The notes: generated by a model not told the origin, from the sequence alone. A stretch of DNA of 44,451 nucleotides from Brevundimonas sp. (GCF_019636155.1 NZ_JAHBYB010000014.1:1-44451); one strand, 5' to 3'; shown: positions 24,138 to 32,503, counted from the first letter of the stretch. Numbers and translations: made by a program.

Positions 24138-25525
24138 CCGACCTGCACCGGCACTACTGGCAGGACATGAGCCCGGACGGGCTGACGGCCGATCATCCGA
24201 TCGGGGACGCCTTCACCCGCTATGCGACGACGGTCAGCCGCGACGAGCTGACGGCGCACCAGAACCGGCTGTTCCTGCGCTGTGTCGCCCTGGCTTGGAA
24301 GACGCCCTTCTATCGCAAACTGTGGGGCGACCGCGGGATCGAGGCGGGCGACATCCGCTCGCTGGAGGACCTGCCGCGCCTGCCGATCTTTGACAAGTCG
24401 GACATCATGGCCAGCCTGGACCGCGACCCGCCGTTCGGGGATTTCGCCGGCTTCCAGGCCTATGACCAGCGCCCGCCGGTGATCCTGCACACCACCTCGG
24501 GCACCACGGGCAAGCCGCAGGTGCTGCTGTTCGGGCCCAAGAGCCGCGAGGTGCAGAACATCCTGCTGGCGCGCCTGTATCGCTTCCAGGGACTGCGGCC
24601 CGACGACATCGTCCATTCGGTCTATGGCCACGGCATGATCAACGGCGGCCACTATGTGCGCGAGGCCGTGACCCACTGGACCAGCGCCGTCTTCCTGTCG
24701 GCCGGGACGGGGGTGGAGACCCGCTCGGTGCAGCAGGTCGAGATCATGAGGAATTTCGGCGCCACGGTGATCGTGGGCTTCGCCGACTACATCAAGAAAC
24801 TGGCCACGGTGGCGCGCGAGATGGGGCTGGAGCCCGGCCGCGACATTCCGGTGCGGATGATCTCGGGGCACATGGGCCGCGAGGACAAGGCCGCCATCGG
24901 CGAGGCCTGGGGCGGGGCCGAATGTTTCGACTGGTACGGCGTCGGCGACACCGGCCTGATCGCCGCCGAGGGGCCGGACCGCGACGGCCTCTATGTCCAG
25001 GAGGACGCCCAGTATCTGGAGGTCTGCGACATCGACAGCGGCAAGGTGATCGAGGATGGCAGTGTCGGCGACATGGTCTGCACCTGCCTGTTCAAGGACG
25101 ACCTCTATCCGATCATCCGCTTCAACACCCATGACGTGACCCAGTGGAAGCCAGGCAAGTCCTCCATCGGCGTCGAATACCGCCGGGTCGAGGGCTTCAT
25201 GGGCCGGTCGGACAATATGGTGAAGATCCGCGGCATCAACATCTTCCCGCAGGGCGTCGGTCCGATGCTGGACGAGCATCCGGCCTTCGCCAAGGAGTTC
25301 ATCTGCCGCGCGACCCGTGACGCCCAGGATCGCGACAGCTTTATCGTGGTGGCCGAGGCGACAGACCTGTCGCCGGCGACGGCCCGGGCCTTCGCCGACA
25401 TCCTGAAGCGCAAGATCGGCATCGAGCCGGTGATCGAACTGGTCGCGCGCGGCGCCACCGCCGGTCTGACCCAGATCGACGTGCGCCAGAAGCCGATCCG
25501 GCTTATCGACGAACGGTTCAAATAG
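24134..25525 (+). CDS. PaaK-like acyl-CoA ligase (adenylate-forming)
   Basis: A 463-residue adenylate-forming ligase of the phenylacetate-CoA ligase type: it activates a carboxylate with ATP and joins CoA. The phosphate loop is HTTSGTTGKPQVLL, the aromatic/adenine region is WYGVGDTGLIAAEGP, the hinge is YRRVEGFMGRSDNMVKIRG, and NIFPQGVGPML with the C-terminal domain typical of PaaK follows. PaaK relatives prefer aryl or aryl-acetic acids, so a ring-bearing or bulky acid is a plausible substrate. It is the third gene of the PrpD-PrpD-ligase-amidase operon. Position suggests activation of an acid freed by hydrolysis. Confidence 0.88.
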   Translation: MTDLHRHYWQDMSPDGLTADHPIGDAFTRYATTVSRDELTAHQNRLFLRCVALAWKTPFYRKLWGDRGIEAGDIRSLEDLPRLPIFDKSDIMASLDRDPPFGDFAGFQAYDQRPPVILHTTSGTTGKPQVLLFGPKSREVQNILLARLYRFQGLRPDDIVHSVYGHGMINGGHYVREAVTHWTSAVFLSAGTGVETRSVQQVEIMRNFGATVIVGFADYIKKLATVAREMGLEPGRDIPVRMISGHMGREDKAAIGEAWGGAECFDWYGVGDTGLIAAEGPDRDGLYVQEDAQYLEVCDIDSGKVIEDGSVGDMVCTCLFKDDLYPIIRFNTHDVTQWKPGKSSIGVEYRRVEGFMGRSDNMVKIRGINIFPQGVGPMLDEHPAFAKEFICRATRDAQDRDSFIVVAEATDLSPATARAFADILKRKIGIEPVIELVARGATAGLTQIDVRQKPIRLIDERFK

Positions 25526-25536
25526 GGGGCTGGGGC

Positions 25537-26862
25537 TTGGCCTTTTCCAATCCGGTCGTGGAGGCGGGGGTCGCGGGTCTGGCGGCCCTCTATCGCGCGC
25601 GCGCGGTGACGCCGCTGGAGGCGACCGAGGCCTATCTGAACCGGATCGAGCGGCTGAACCCGCGCATCAACGCCTTTCTGGACGTGGACGCCGAGGGCGC
25701 GCGGGCGGCGGCGGCGTCAAGCAGCGCGCGGTGGGCGGCGGGACGGCCCCTGTCGCCGCTGGACGGGGTTCCCATCGGTGTGAAGGCCAATATCGCGGTG
25801 TGTGGCCTGCCCTGGCACGCGGGCGTCGCCGCCTATCGTGACCGGATCGCAGTGGAAGACGCCGACTGCGTGGCGCGGCTGCGGGCGGCCGGGGCGGTGA
25901 TCCTGGGGACGTTGAACCTGCATGAGGGCGCCCTGGGCGCGACGACCGACAACCCGACGTTCGGGCGCACCGAGAACCCGCATCGGGCAGGCTTCACCCC
26001 GGGCGGATCGTCGGGCGGATCGGGCGCGGCCGTGGCGGCCGGCCTGTGCGCGGCGGCGCTGGGCACCGACACCATGGGCAGCGTGCGGATTCCGTCCGGC
26101 TATTGCGGCGTGTTCGGCCTGAAGCCCGGAAGGGGGCGGGTGTCCAACGCGGGGCTGATCCCTCTGTCCTGGACGCTGGACACGGTGGGGCCGCATGCGC
26201 GTTCGGCCGAGGATTGCGGGCTGGTGATGGCGGGGATGGCCGAGGCGGCGGGCGCAGATGAGGACAGGCGGCCTCTGGCGGTGCTGGACTGGTCCGGTCA
26301 GGTGGAGGCGGAGCCCGCCGTAACCGAAGCCGCCGCGCGCACGGTCGAGCGGGCGCGGGCTTTGGGGCTGATCGTCGAACCCCTGCGGCTGGACGACTAT
26401 GACTTCGGCGCCGTGCGGCGGTTGGGCCTGCTGGTCTCGGAGGTCGAGGGGCATGTCGTCCACGGAGCCGTCCTGGCTGAACGACCGGAAGGCTTTTCAC
26501 AGGCGTTCGCGGCGGGCCTGGCGTGGGGCGCCCGGCAACCGGCGCCCAGGCTGGCGCGGGCCTATCGTGAGCTTGACGTCACGGCGGCGCGGGTGCGGGA
26601 CCGGTTGCGCCCCTATCGCGGCCTGCTGTCGCCGACGGCGCCACAGACGGCGTTCGCCTTCGAGGATGCGGCGCCGGTCAATCAGGCCGATTTCACCGCC
26701 ATGGCCAATGTCGCGGGTCTGCCCGCGGCGGCTTTCCCCGCCGGCGAGGTGGACGGCCTGCCGCTGTCGATGCAGGTCATGGCCTGGGACGAGGGCGAGG
26801 CCCTGGCCCTGGCGGACCGGCTGGCGGCCCAGATGGTCACGCCGGAGCAGTTCGTGGGGTAG
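25537..26862 (+). CDS. Amidase signature family amidohydrolase
   Basis: A 441-residue amidase signature enzyme that hydrolyses an amide to acid and ammonia or amine. The Ser-cisSer-Lys triad is present: K83 in GVKANIAVCG, cis-Ser S158 in PGGSSGGSGAAV and nucleophile S182 in GTDTMGSVRIPSGYCGVFG. The 24-residue distance from S158 to S182 equals that in FAAH. TTG at 25537 is taken as start because AGGGGGC lies just before it; GTG at 25558 is an alternative. It ends the PrpD/CoA ligase operon and converges on the CPBP gene. It adds a further C-N hydrolase to an island already holding four or five. Confidence 0.92.
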   Translation: MAFSNPVVEAGVAGLAALYRARAVTPLEATEAYLNRIERLNPRINAFLDVDAEGARAAAASSSARWAAGRPLSPLDGVPIGVKANIAVCGLPWHAGVAAYRDRIAVEDADCVARLRAAGAVILGTLNLHEGALGATTDNPTFGRTENPHRAGFTPGGSSGGSGAAVAAGLCAAALGTDTMGSVRIPSGYCGVFGLKPGRGRVSNAGLIPLSWTLDTVGPHARSAEDCGLVMAGMAEAAGADEDRRPLAVLDWSGQVEAEPAVTEAAARTVERARALGLIVEPLRLDDYDFGAVRRLGLLVSEVEGHVVHGAVLAERPEGFSQAFAAGLAWGARQPAPRLARAYRELDVTAARVRDRLRPYRGLLSPTAPQTAFAFEDAAPVNQADFTAMANVAGLPAAAFPAGEVDGLPLSMQVMAWDEGEALALADRLAAQMVTPEQFVG

Positions 26863-26872
26863 GGGGCTTCGG

Positions 26873-27601
26873 CTAGTCCCACCGCATGAAGATGGCGGTG
26901 AACGTCAGGGTGTCGATCAGGCCGTGCAGGAGAATCAGCGGCCAAAGGTTGCGTTTGAACAGCAGGAACATCGTGCCGAACGCCAGACCGATAGCGCCTG
27001 TGACGACTGCGCCCCGAAGACCCTGATAATAGAAATGCCCGTAGCCGAAGATCAGGGCCGGGATGATGACCGCCGGTATGGCCCCCAGCCGATGACCGGG
27101 GAAAACCTCGCGCAGGCGCGAGATCAGATACCCCCTGAAGAACATCTCCTCGCCGAAGGCGGCGGCGGTCCAGACGATGGCCAGCCACATCAGGTAGTGA
27201 GGCAGGCTCCCGGCCACTTCGCCCCACCGGTCGTCCACTTCGGACGGAACTTCCGTCAGGAAATCCAGCCCCATCGAGGGGCCGATGACCGTCGTCAGGG
27301 CCACCACGATGGCGAATGCGACTAGCGCCAGCGCCGCCTGGGGGATGACCATCAGCCTGGCCTTCCACCCCGGCAGTGGAACAAGCCCGAACATCTTCCA
27401 GCCCGGCCCCCTGAACCGCAGATAGGCGGTTAGAACGACAAGCGTGAGAAGCAGGGAAACCGGGCCTGCATAGCGCCAGAACAGTAGGCTGAGCAGGAAT
27501 TTGGACAGCAGGGCGAATACGACGAATGCGGCGACCTCCAGCAGAACGGCCCATTTCGGCGAGCGCTGGGGAGACCCGATCTGATCAGTCTGAACCGTCA
27601 T
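26873..27601 (-). CDS. CPBP-family intramembrane metalloprotease (CAAX/Abi type)
   Basis: A 242-residue multi-spanning membrane protein of the CPBP family (Rce1-like, formerly CAAX protease/Abi). All three catalytic motifs are visible: EEMFFR, FGYGHF and HGLID, consistent with a zinc-free or metal-dependent glutamate protease in the membrane. ATG 27601 is preceded by GAGGGTTGG; a longer frame from 27733 would overlap the crotonase gene. It is 7 bases downstream of that gene and may be co-transcribed with it. Bacterial members act in bacteriocin immunity or membrane protein turnover; no role in the catabolic island is apparent. It may be a passenger. Confidence 0.86.
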   Translation of the reverse strand: MTVQTDQIGSPQRSPKWAVLLEVAAFVVFALLSKFLLSLLFWRYAGPVSLLLTLVVLTAYLRFRGPGWKMFGLVPLPGWKARLMVIPQAALALVAFAIVVALTTVIGPSMGLDFLTEVPSEVDDRWGEVAGSLPHYLMWLAIVWTAAAFGEEMFFRGYLISRLREVFPGHRLGAIPAVIIPALIFGYGHFYYQGLRGAVVTGAIGLAFGTMFLLFKRNLWPLILLHGLIDTLTFTAIFMRWD

Positions 27602-27608
27602 CCAACCC

Positions 27609-28403
27609 TCATCGGTACGGAAACACCGGCGTCCGCTTCTGCAGGAAGGCGTCGCGGCCTTCGCGGAAGTCTTCCCCTTCCAGCGAATCCAGGAACCAGT
27701 CGCGGGTGGCGTCATCGTCCTGGACCTGGCCATCCAGGATGCGGCGCACCACCGCCTTGGTGCGCCGGGCCGACCATTGGGACGCCGAGGCGATGGCCGA
27801 GGCCTTCTCGGCGACCGCGTCCGCCAGGGTCTCGGCGGGGCAGGCGGCGTCGATCAGGCGGACGGCCAGGGCCTGGTCCGCCGTCAGGATGCGGCCGGTG
27901 TAGAGGATATCCTTGGCCGCCGACGGCCCCACGGCTTCCACCAGGCGGCGGGTGTCGCCCAGGCTGTACATCAGGCCCAGCTTGCCGGGGGTGATGCCCA
28001 GCTTGGCCCGGTCGGAAGCGATCCGCAGGTCGCAGCACAGGGCCAGGCCCAGGCCGCCGCCGACGCAGGCGCCGGGAATGGCCGCGATCGTCGGCTTGGA
28101 CAGATGGGCCACCGCCTCCATGGCCGCGGCGATCTCGACGGCATAGGCGGCGGCGCTGTCGCGGGTCGCATAGACGGTCTCGAACTCGGCGATGTCGGCG
28201 CCGGCGGCGAAGGTCCCGGCCGCGCCGGTCAGGACCGTGACCTTGGCCGCGCGATCCTGTTCGACCCGGGTCATCACCCCAGGCAGGGCGCGCCACATGG
28301 CCTGGGTCAGGGCGTTGCGCTTGTCCGGCCGGTTCAGGGTCACGGTCGCCACGTCCGCGTCCACGGACAACAGGATGGCGCCGTCGGCGAAGGGTTCGGT
28401 CAC
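27609..28403 (-). CDS. Enoyl-CoA hydratase/isomerase-fold (crotonase) protein
   Basis: A 264-residue crotonase-superfamily protein acting on a CoA thioester. Oxyanion-hole regions AGTFAAGADIAEF and IPGACVGGGLGLALCCDLRIAS are present. At the positions where typical hydratases carry two Glu residues the sequence has Gly (GGGLGLA in place of GGG-x-E-L-A, and ITPGKLGLMYSLGDTRRL in place of P-E-x3-G), so simple water addition as in ECHS1 is unlikely. An isomerase, hydrolase or C-C cleaving role is possible. Its GTG start (28403) has only a weak Shine-Dalgarno. It is divergent from the DUF3598 gene at 28494, and motif-1 site f lies between them. Confidence 0.85.
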   Translation of the reverse strand: MTEPFADGAILLSVDADVATVTLNRPDKRNALTQAMWRALPGVMTRVEQDRAAKVTVLTGAAGTFAAGADIAEFETVYATRDSAAAYAVEIAAAMEAVAHLSKPTIAAIPGACVGGGLGLALCCDLRIASDRAKLGITPGKLGLMYSLGDTRRLVEAVGPSAAKDILYTGRILTADQALAVRLIDAACPAETLADAVAEKASAIASASQWSARRTKAVVRRILDGQVQDDDATRDWFLDSLEGEDFREGRDAFLQKRTPVFPYR

Positions 28404-28426
28404 GTCGTTTTCCGCTCTTGCTCGAA

Positions 28427-28455
28427 ATGGACTATTAGATATATCATTATATCAA
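28427..28455. promoter_or_regulatory. Motif-1 operator, site f (two overlapping arrangements)
   Basis: The best 4-base-spaced palindrome is 28436-28455 (TAGATATA, TCAT, TATATCAA). A second, 5-base-spaced one is formed by ATGGACTA (28427-28434) and TATATCAT (28440-28447). The site lies between the divergent crotonase (start 28403) and DUF3598 (start 28494) genes. Confidence 0.7.
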
Positions 28456-28493
28456 TCGCTGACGCCGCGTCGGCGTGCTGGAAGGAAACCGCC

Positions 28494-28934
28494 GTGAGCA
28501 ACATTCGCAAGGACATGCCCCTGCTGGCCCGCCACGAAGGCGTCTGGGAAGGGGTCTATATCCACGTCGACAAGGACAACAACGAGATCGACCGCCACAA
28601 GTCGCGCCTGCAATGCCAGTTCCCCAGCGACAGCGAATACCACCAGATCAACACCTACACCTGGGACGACGGCCGGACGGAAGAGATTCATTTCCCCTCG
28701 ACCTACCGCGACGGCAAGATCTGGTGGGACAACGAGCGCATCGTCGGCAACTGCTGGGAGGCCGACCCCCAGACCATCCTGCTGCGCTGGGAGCGCAAGG
28801 ACCTGCCGAACGCCTACCTCTACGAGATGATTCAGATTTCGGCCGACGGCAACGAACGGGCCCGGACCTGGCACTGGTTCGAGAACGATGAACTGTTCAA
28901 GCGCACCTGCATCAAGGAAAAGCGGGTGTCGTGA
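28494..28934 (+). CDS. DUF3598-like protein
   Basis: A 146-residue protein without signal peptide, rich in Trp and Tyr, resembling the DUF3598 family (lipocalin/calycin-like small proteins). It opens NIRKDMPLLARHEGVWEG and contains WDDGRTEEIHFPSTYRDGK and DPQTILLRWERKDLP. The alternating short beta strands suit a ligand-binding barrel. GTG at 28494 is preceded by GGAAGGAAAC at suitable distance. No enzyme role is known; it could bind a hydrophobic or pigment-like substrate. It is a single-gene unit, controlled from site f, and followed by a strong terminator. Confidence 0.72.
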   Translation: MSNIRKDMPLLARHEGVWEGVYIHVDKDNNEIDRHKSRLQCQFPSDSEYHQINTYTWDDGRTEEIHFPSTYRDGKIWWDNERIVGNCWEADPQTILLRWERKDLPNAYLYEMIQISADGNERARTWHWFENDELFKRTCIKEKRVS

Positions 28935-28967
28935 CCTGGGCTTCTGCGTCTCCTCCCTGACGACCTG

Positions 28968-29002
28968 CCCCCGAAGGCCACGGCCTTCGGGGGTTTTCTT
29001 TT
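28968..29002 (+). terminator. Rho-independent terminator
   Basis: A 12-base stem CCCCCGAAGGCC / GGCCTTCGGGGG with a two-base centre (effective loop larger), followed by TTTTCTTTT. It sits directly after the DUF3598 gene and before the stop of the convergent DUF1838 gene. Confidence 0.9.
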
Positions 29003-29008
29003 GCGGCC

Positions 29009-29920
29009 TTAGTGACCGGAAGCGGCGGCGGGCCGGGGCGCAGCGGCGCGGCGTTCGGCGTCGATGGCGTCGCGGGCGACGGTCCAGCTGGTCGCGTTGG
29101 GCCGGGCGTCGTCCAGCGGCGGAGCCGAGGCGTAGATCGGATAGTCGTTCGCGATCGCCGACTTCAGCGGCTCTGGCAGGGCGTCCACGCCCGCGATGGT
29201 CTGGCCCATGGCGTTGAAGACCATGAGGCCGGGGCGGCCGCCCATCTTCATCCACGGCAGCCAGGGGGCGATCCGCACCCAGGCCAGGGCGGCGCCGGCG
29301 GTGGTGGTGTCCGAACCCAGAAGGGCGTCGCGCTGGGCCACGAAGTCGAAGATCTCCATGGCGTGATACTGGTTGCCGACATAGTCCTGATAATCCCCGG
29401 CCAGGGGGTTGGTGTAGAACAGCGGAATCTCGCTGGCGGCGAAGACGCGGTCGTCCTGCAGGCGGAAGCCGGGATTGAACGGGCGGCCCTGGGCGTCGCG
29501 CTCGAAGAAGGGGCGCATGTTCACAGGGTCGTTGGCCACGGGCATGACCGACACCTCGGCGCCGGTCCAGGGATTGGTCCAGGTGCGCAGCACCTCGCCG
29601 GTGCGGGGGTCGAGGTAGAGCATCAGTTCGCGCGAGACGAGGCGGAAGCCGTCGCCGCGCTGGGCGTCATGCACGCCGACGCACTGGCGGATGTTCATCC
29701 CCTCGACACGGAACAGCAGGCGGTCCGGCTCGCCCTCCACCCGCGACCAGACATTGCCGGACCAGTGATAGACCACCTCCTGCCCGTCCTGGGTCGAGCA
29801 GTGGACCTTGCGCAGGGCGGTCAGGGCGTCACGCGGGGTGGCCAGGTCCAGGTCGCTGGCCTGGGCGGTCGAGGCCATCAGGGCGGCGCCGGCGGCCAGG
29901 GTGGCGAGGAAGGTTTTCAT
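29009..29920 (-). CDS. DUF1838 family exported protein
   Basis: A 303-residue protein with an N-terminal Sec signal (MKTFLATLAAGAALMAS, cleavage probably after AQA near residue 20), so it acts in the periplasm. The mature part resembles the DUF1838 family: DALTALRKVHCSTQDGQEVVYHWSG, RVEGMNIRQC, LYLDPRTGEVLRTWTNPWTG and WLPWMKMGGRPG. Function is not established. ATG at 29920 is chosen because the signal peptide starts there. It lies 68 bases downstream of the TonB receptor on the same strand, but a terminator hairpin lies between them. Association with a TonB receptor suggests periplasmic handling of the imported substrate. Confidence 0.75.
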   Translation of the reverse strand: MKTFLATLAAGAALMASTAQASDLDLATPRDALTALRKVHCSTQDGQEVVYHWSGNVWSRVEGEPDRLLFRVEGMNIRQCVGVHDAQRGDGFRLVSRELMLYLDPRTGEVLRTWTNPWTGAEVSVMPVANDPVNMRPFFERDAQGRPFNPGFRLQDDRVFAASEIPLFYTNPLAGDYQDYVGNQYHAMEIFDFVAQRDALLGSDTTTAGAALAWVRIAPWLPWMKMGGRPGLMVFNAMGQTIAGVDALPEPLKSAIANDYPIYASAPPLDDARPNATSWTVARDAIDAERRAAAPRPAAASGH

Positions 29921-29934
29921 GTCTGGGCTCCGAA

Positions 29935-29970
29935 CAAGAAAAGGGCTCCGGAGCCGCCGGCTCCGGAGCC
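29935..29970 (-). terminator. Terminator between TonB receptor and DUF1838 gene
   Basis: Read on the minus strand: GGCTCCGGAGCC, a 3-base loop, GGCTCCGGAGCC, then CCTTTTCTT. The stem is 12 perfect G+C-rich pairs, and each arm is itself a palindrome. It lies after the receptor stop (29989) and before the DUF1838 start (29920), so it probably reduces read-through and makes DUF1838 less abundant than the receptor. Confidence 0.75.
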
Positions 29971-29988
29971 TCATGCAGGTCGTCTATA

Positions 29989-32328
29989 TCAGAACCGGTA
30001 GCCGGCGCTGACGCCGAACATCCGGCGATCCGGCGCGGTCACCAGGGGCGACCCCACCGAGTAGTTGACCGCGTCATAGAAGCGGACGGCGGCCACCGGC
30101 GTATCATCGTCAAAGACGTTGTTGACGAAGAAGCGGAAGCTGTAGCTGTCCGACAGCAGCGCCAGGCGCACATCCACGGTCATCTTGGCGCCGAACGACT
30201 GCATGTTGTCGGCCCGGACGAAGGTCTCGGACTGGTACTGCATGTCGATGCGGCCTTCGAAATCCAGGCCTTCAAAGGCGTTGGCGACCGTGTAGCGCGG
30301 CGAGACCGTGAATTTGTGGTCCGGCACGTAGGGCAGGTGACGGCCGTCGAAATTCCACGCCGGCTGGCCCAGCTGCAGCAGGACGGCGGCCAGGGAGTCA
30401 TCGACAAAGCTGTTGTAGCGGGCGCGGGTGAAGGCGTAGCTGGCCACCACCGTGAAGTCGTCCGACACGCGCCAGGTGCCGTCCACTTCCAGCCCGTAGA
30501 TGGTCGAGTCCGCGACGTTGCAGGTATAGGTCCGCTGGGTCGAGGAGCCGCCGAACGACAGCGGGTTCTGACAGGCCGTCTGCTGATCGGTCCAGTCGGT
30601 GTAGAACAGGGCGATATTGGTGCGCGCCCGGCCGTCCATCCAGTCGAACTTGCCGCCGACTTCGTAGTTCCAGCTGTATTCCGGATCGTAGCTGCGCTGG
30701 TTGGCGGCGATGTTGATGTTGGTGTTGAAGCCGCCGGTCTTGGCCCCCTTGGCGACCGAGGCATAGACCATCCGGCCCGGCTCGATCTCGTAGTTCAGGA
30801 TCACGCGCGGCGTCACGAACTCGAAGCTGTTCTTCAGGTTGAAGGTCGCCGTCGAGGCCGCATCCGTCGCCGACGCATTGGTCGGCCCCTGGACGTAGGT
30901 CTGGTCCTCGGTCTGGTAGCGCAGCTCGGCGGTCAGGGTCAGCTGGTCGCTGATGTCGTAGGAGGCCGAACCGAACACCGACAGGCTCTCGGTCGTGGTC
31001 ACCATGCGCGGGAAGCCGAAGGCGGCCACCACGGCCGGGTTGCCGAAGCCGCTCAGGCTGCGCTGAACCGCATCGACTTCGCCGTCGTAGTAGTAGGCGC
31101 CGACCAGCCAGCTGAAGGGGCCGTCGGTGGTCGAGGCCAGGCGCAGTTCCTGGCTGAAGTCGGTGTAACCCTCATCGGCCGACGAGGTGGCGAAACCGGT
31201 CGTTCCCTGGGCGATGGCCGGGGCGAAGGGCCAGCCGAAATTGGGGCAGCCGCCCGCCCGGTCGCAGATCGTGTTGTCGCCGTCATAGGTGTATTCGGCG
31301 CTGCGGTCGCTGTAGGAGGTGATCGACGTCAGGGCGGCGGCGCCGAAGTCGTAGTCCAGCGTCAGGCTGGCGCGGAAAGTGTCCTGGCGGGTGCCGTAGT
31401 CGCCGACCTCGTTGCTGGTGCGCTTGGTGTTGACCCAGATGGAGTCGGCGTCGATCGACGGCACCTGACCCACATACAGCAGGTTGCGGGTGATGGTCGC
31501 GGCCGCGCCGGCCGGCGTGCCGGGGAAGGCGTTGTTGCGCACGACGACGGAGGCCGGTTGGCCCGAATCCTCGTTCGAGGCCGTAACGCGCAGGACGGCC
31601 GAGAAATTGTCGGTCGGGGCGAAGTCCAGGGTCGCCATGACGCCGCTGGTTTCGGACCAATCGACGCGGCCCCCGTCGATGGCGCTGGTGTAGAAGCCGT
31701 CGAACTCACGCGTGTAGGCGCCGATGCGGAAGCCCAGGGTGTCGGTGATCGGACCGCTCAGCCCGACCGTCAGCTTGCGCAGGCCGTCGGAACCCAGGGT
31801 GCCCTCGATGTCGCCGCTCAGGACCGAGGTCGGGCGCTGGGTGATGTAGTTGATGGCGCCGGCGAAGGTGTTCTGGCCATACAGGGCCGATTGCGGGCCG
31901 CGCACGACCTCGATCCGCTCCAGGTCCGCCATTTCCAGGTCGGCGCCGGCCTTGCCGCTCAGATAGACGCCGTCCAGGAAGACGCCGACGTTCAGCTGGC
32001 CGAAGGTCTGGGCCGCGCCGCGGATGATCGGCAGCTGGTTCTGGGCGCCGAACAGGGGGGTGAAGGTCAGGCCGGGGGCCACCTTGGCCAGGTCGGCCAG
32101 GCGTTCGACGCGCGCCGACTGAAGCTCTTCGGCCGGCAGGGCCGAGATGGCGACCGGCGCCGACTGCAGCGATTCCTCACGGCGCCGGGCGGTGACGACG
32201 ATGTCGTCCAGGCGGCTGGCCGGATCGCGGGTCGCCCCGGCGTCCTGCGCCAGGGCCGGAGCGGCCACGCTGAAGGCGCTTAGCGCGACGGTGGCGGCCA
32301 GGGCCGCCTTGAAAGTGTTGTTGCCCAT
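29989..32328 (-). CDS. TonB-dependent outer-membrane receptor 1
   Basis: A 779-residue TonB-dependent receptor for energised uptake across the outer membrane. It has a Sec signal (NNTFKAALAATVALSAF, cleavage after ALA near residue 27), a TonB-box/plug start LDDIVVTARRREESLQSAP, plug motifs LADLAKVAPGL and VVRGPQSALYGQNTFAGAIN, and a C-terminal beta-barrel ending GVSAGYRF. ATG at 32328 fits the signal peptide; a longer frame to 32385 would overlap operator g. Of the sub-types this resembles the large alphaproteobacterial group often linked to carbohydrates, lipids or aromatic natural products rather than siderophores. Operator g, 30 bases upstream, places it in the motif-1 regulon as the likely port of entry for the substrate. 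Confidence 0.9.
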   Translation of the reverse strand: MGNNTFKAALAATVALSAFSVAAPALAQDAGATRDPASRLDDIVVTARRREESLQSAPVAISALPAEELQSARVERLADLAKVAPGLTFTPLFGAQNQLPIIRGAAQTFGQLNVGVFLDGVYLSGKAGADLEMADLERIEVVRGPQSALYGQNTFAGAINYITQRPTSVLSGDIEGTLGSDGLRKLTVGLSGPITDTLGFRIGAYTREFDGFYTSAIDGGRVDWSETSGVMATLDFAPTDNFSAVLRVTASNEDSGQPASVVVRNNAFPGTPAGAAATITRNLLYVGQVPSIDADSIWVNTKRTSNEVGDYGTRQDTFRASLTLDYDFGAAALTSITSYSDRSAEYTYDGDNTICDRAGGCPNFGWPFAPAIAQGTTGFATSSADEGYTDFSQELRLASTTDGPFSWLVGAYYYDGEVDAVQRSLSGFGNPAVVAAFGFPRMVTTTESLSVFGSASYDISDQLTLTAELRYQTEDQTYVQGPTNASATDAASTATFNLKNSFEFVTPRVILNYEIEPGRMVYASVAKGAKTGGFNTNINIAANQRSYDPEYSWNYEVGGKFDWMDGRARTNIALFYTDWTDQQTACQNPLSFGGSSTQRTYTCNVADSTIYGLEVDGTWRVSDDFTVVASYAFTRARYNSFVDDSLAAVLLQLGQPAWNFDGRHLPYVPDHKFTVSPRYTVANAFEGLDFEGRIDMQYQSETFVRADNMQSFGAKMTVDVRLALLSDSYSFRFFVNNVFDDDTPVAAVRFYDAVNYSVGSPLVTAPDRRMFGVSAGYRF

Positions 32329-32358
32329 GGCGACGTTATTCTCCCCGTGTTTTCGCAA

Positions 32359-32378
32359 ATGATATATCATTATGCGAT
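32359..32378. promoter_or_regulatory. Motif-1 operator, site g
   Basis: ATGATATA, TCAT, TATGCGAT. The left half-site matches the consensus fully, and ATGATATATCAT is a perfect 12-base palindrome; the outer right half is weak. It lies 30 bases before the TonB receptor ATG. The space 32329-32553 also holds motif-2 site 3 for leuC. Confidence 0.65.
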
Positions 32379-32495
32379 TAGGCAAACCTTCCCGGATTTT
32401 TGGCCTGAAGCCTATGCCTTTTTGAGCGCACTCCCGGCCAGTTCGTCACAAATCAATCACGTTTCCGTGAGAATCAAGCGTTGAGCGGCCATATA

Positions 32496-32503
32496 GTCCG
32501 GAC
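32496..32503. promoter_or_regulatory. Motif-2 operator, site 3
   Basis: GTCCGGAC, in the context TAGTCCGGACCTTTG, shares core and right flank (GTCCGGAC-N-TTTG) with site 1. It is 50 bases before the leuC-like ATG at 32554. Confidence 0.55.

Noticed and set aside
30316-32283. Plus-strand open frame opposite TonB receptor 1 (655 codons)
   Set aside because: Same artefact; the minus strand has a signal peptide, plug and barrel.
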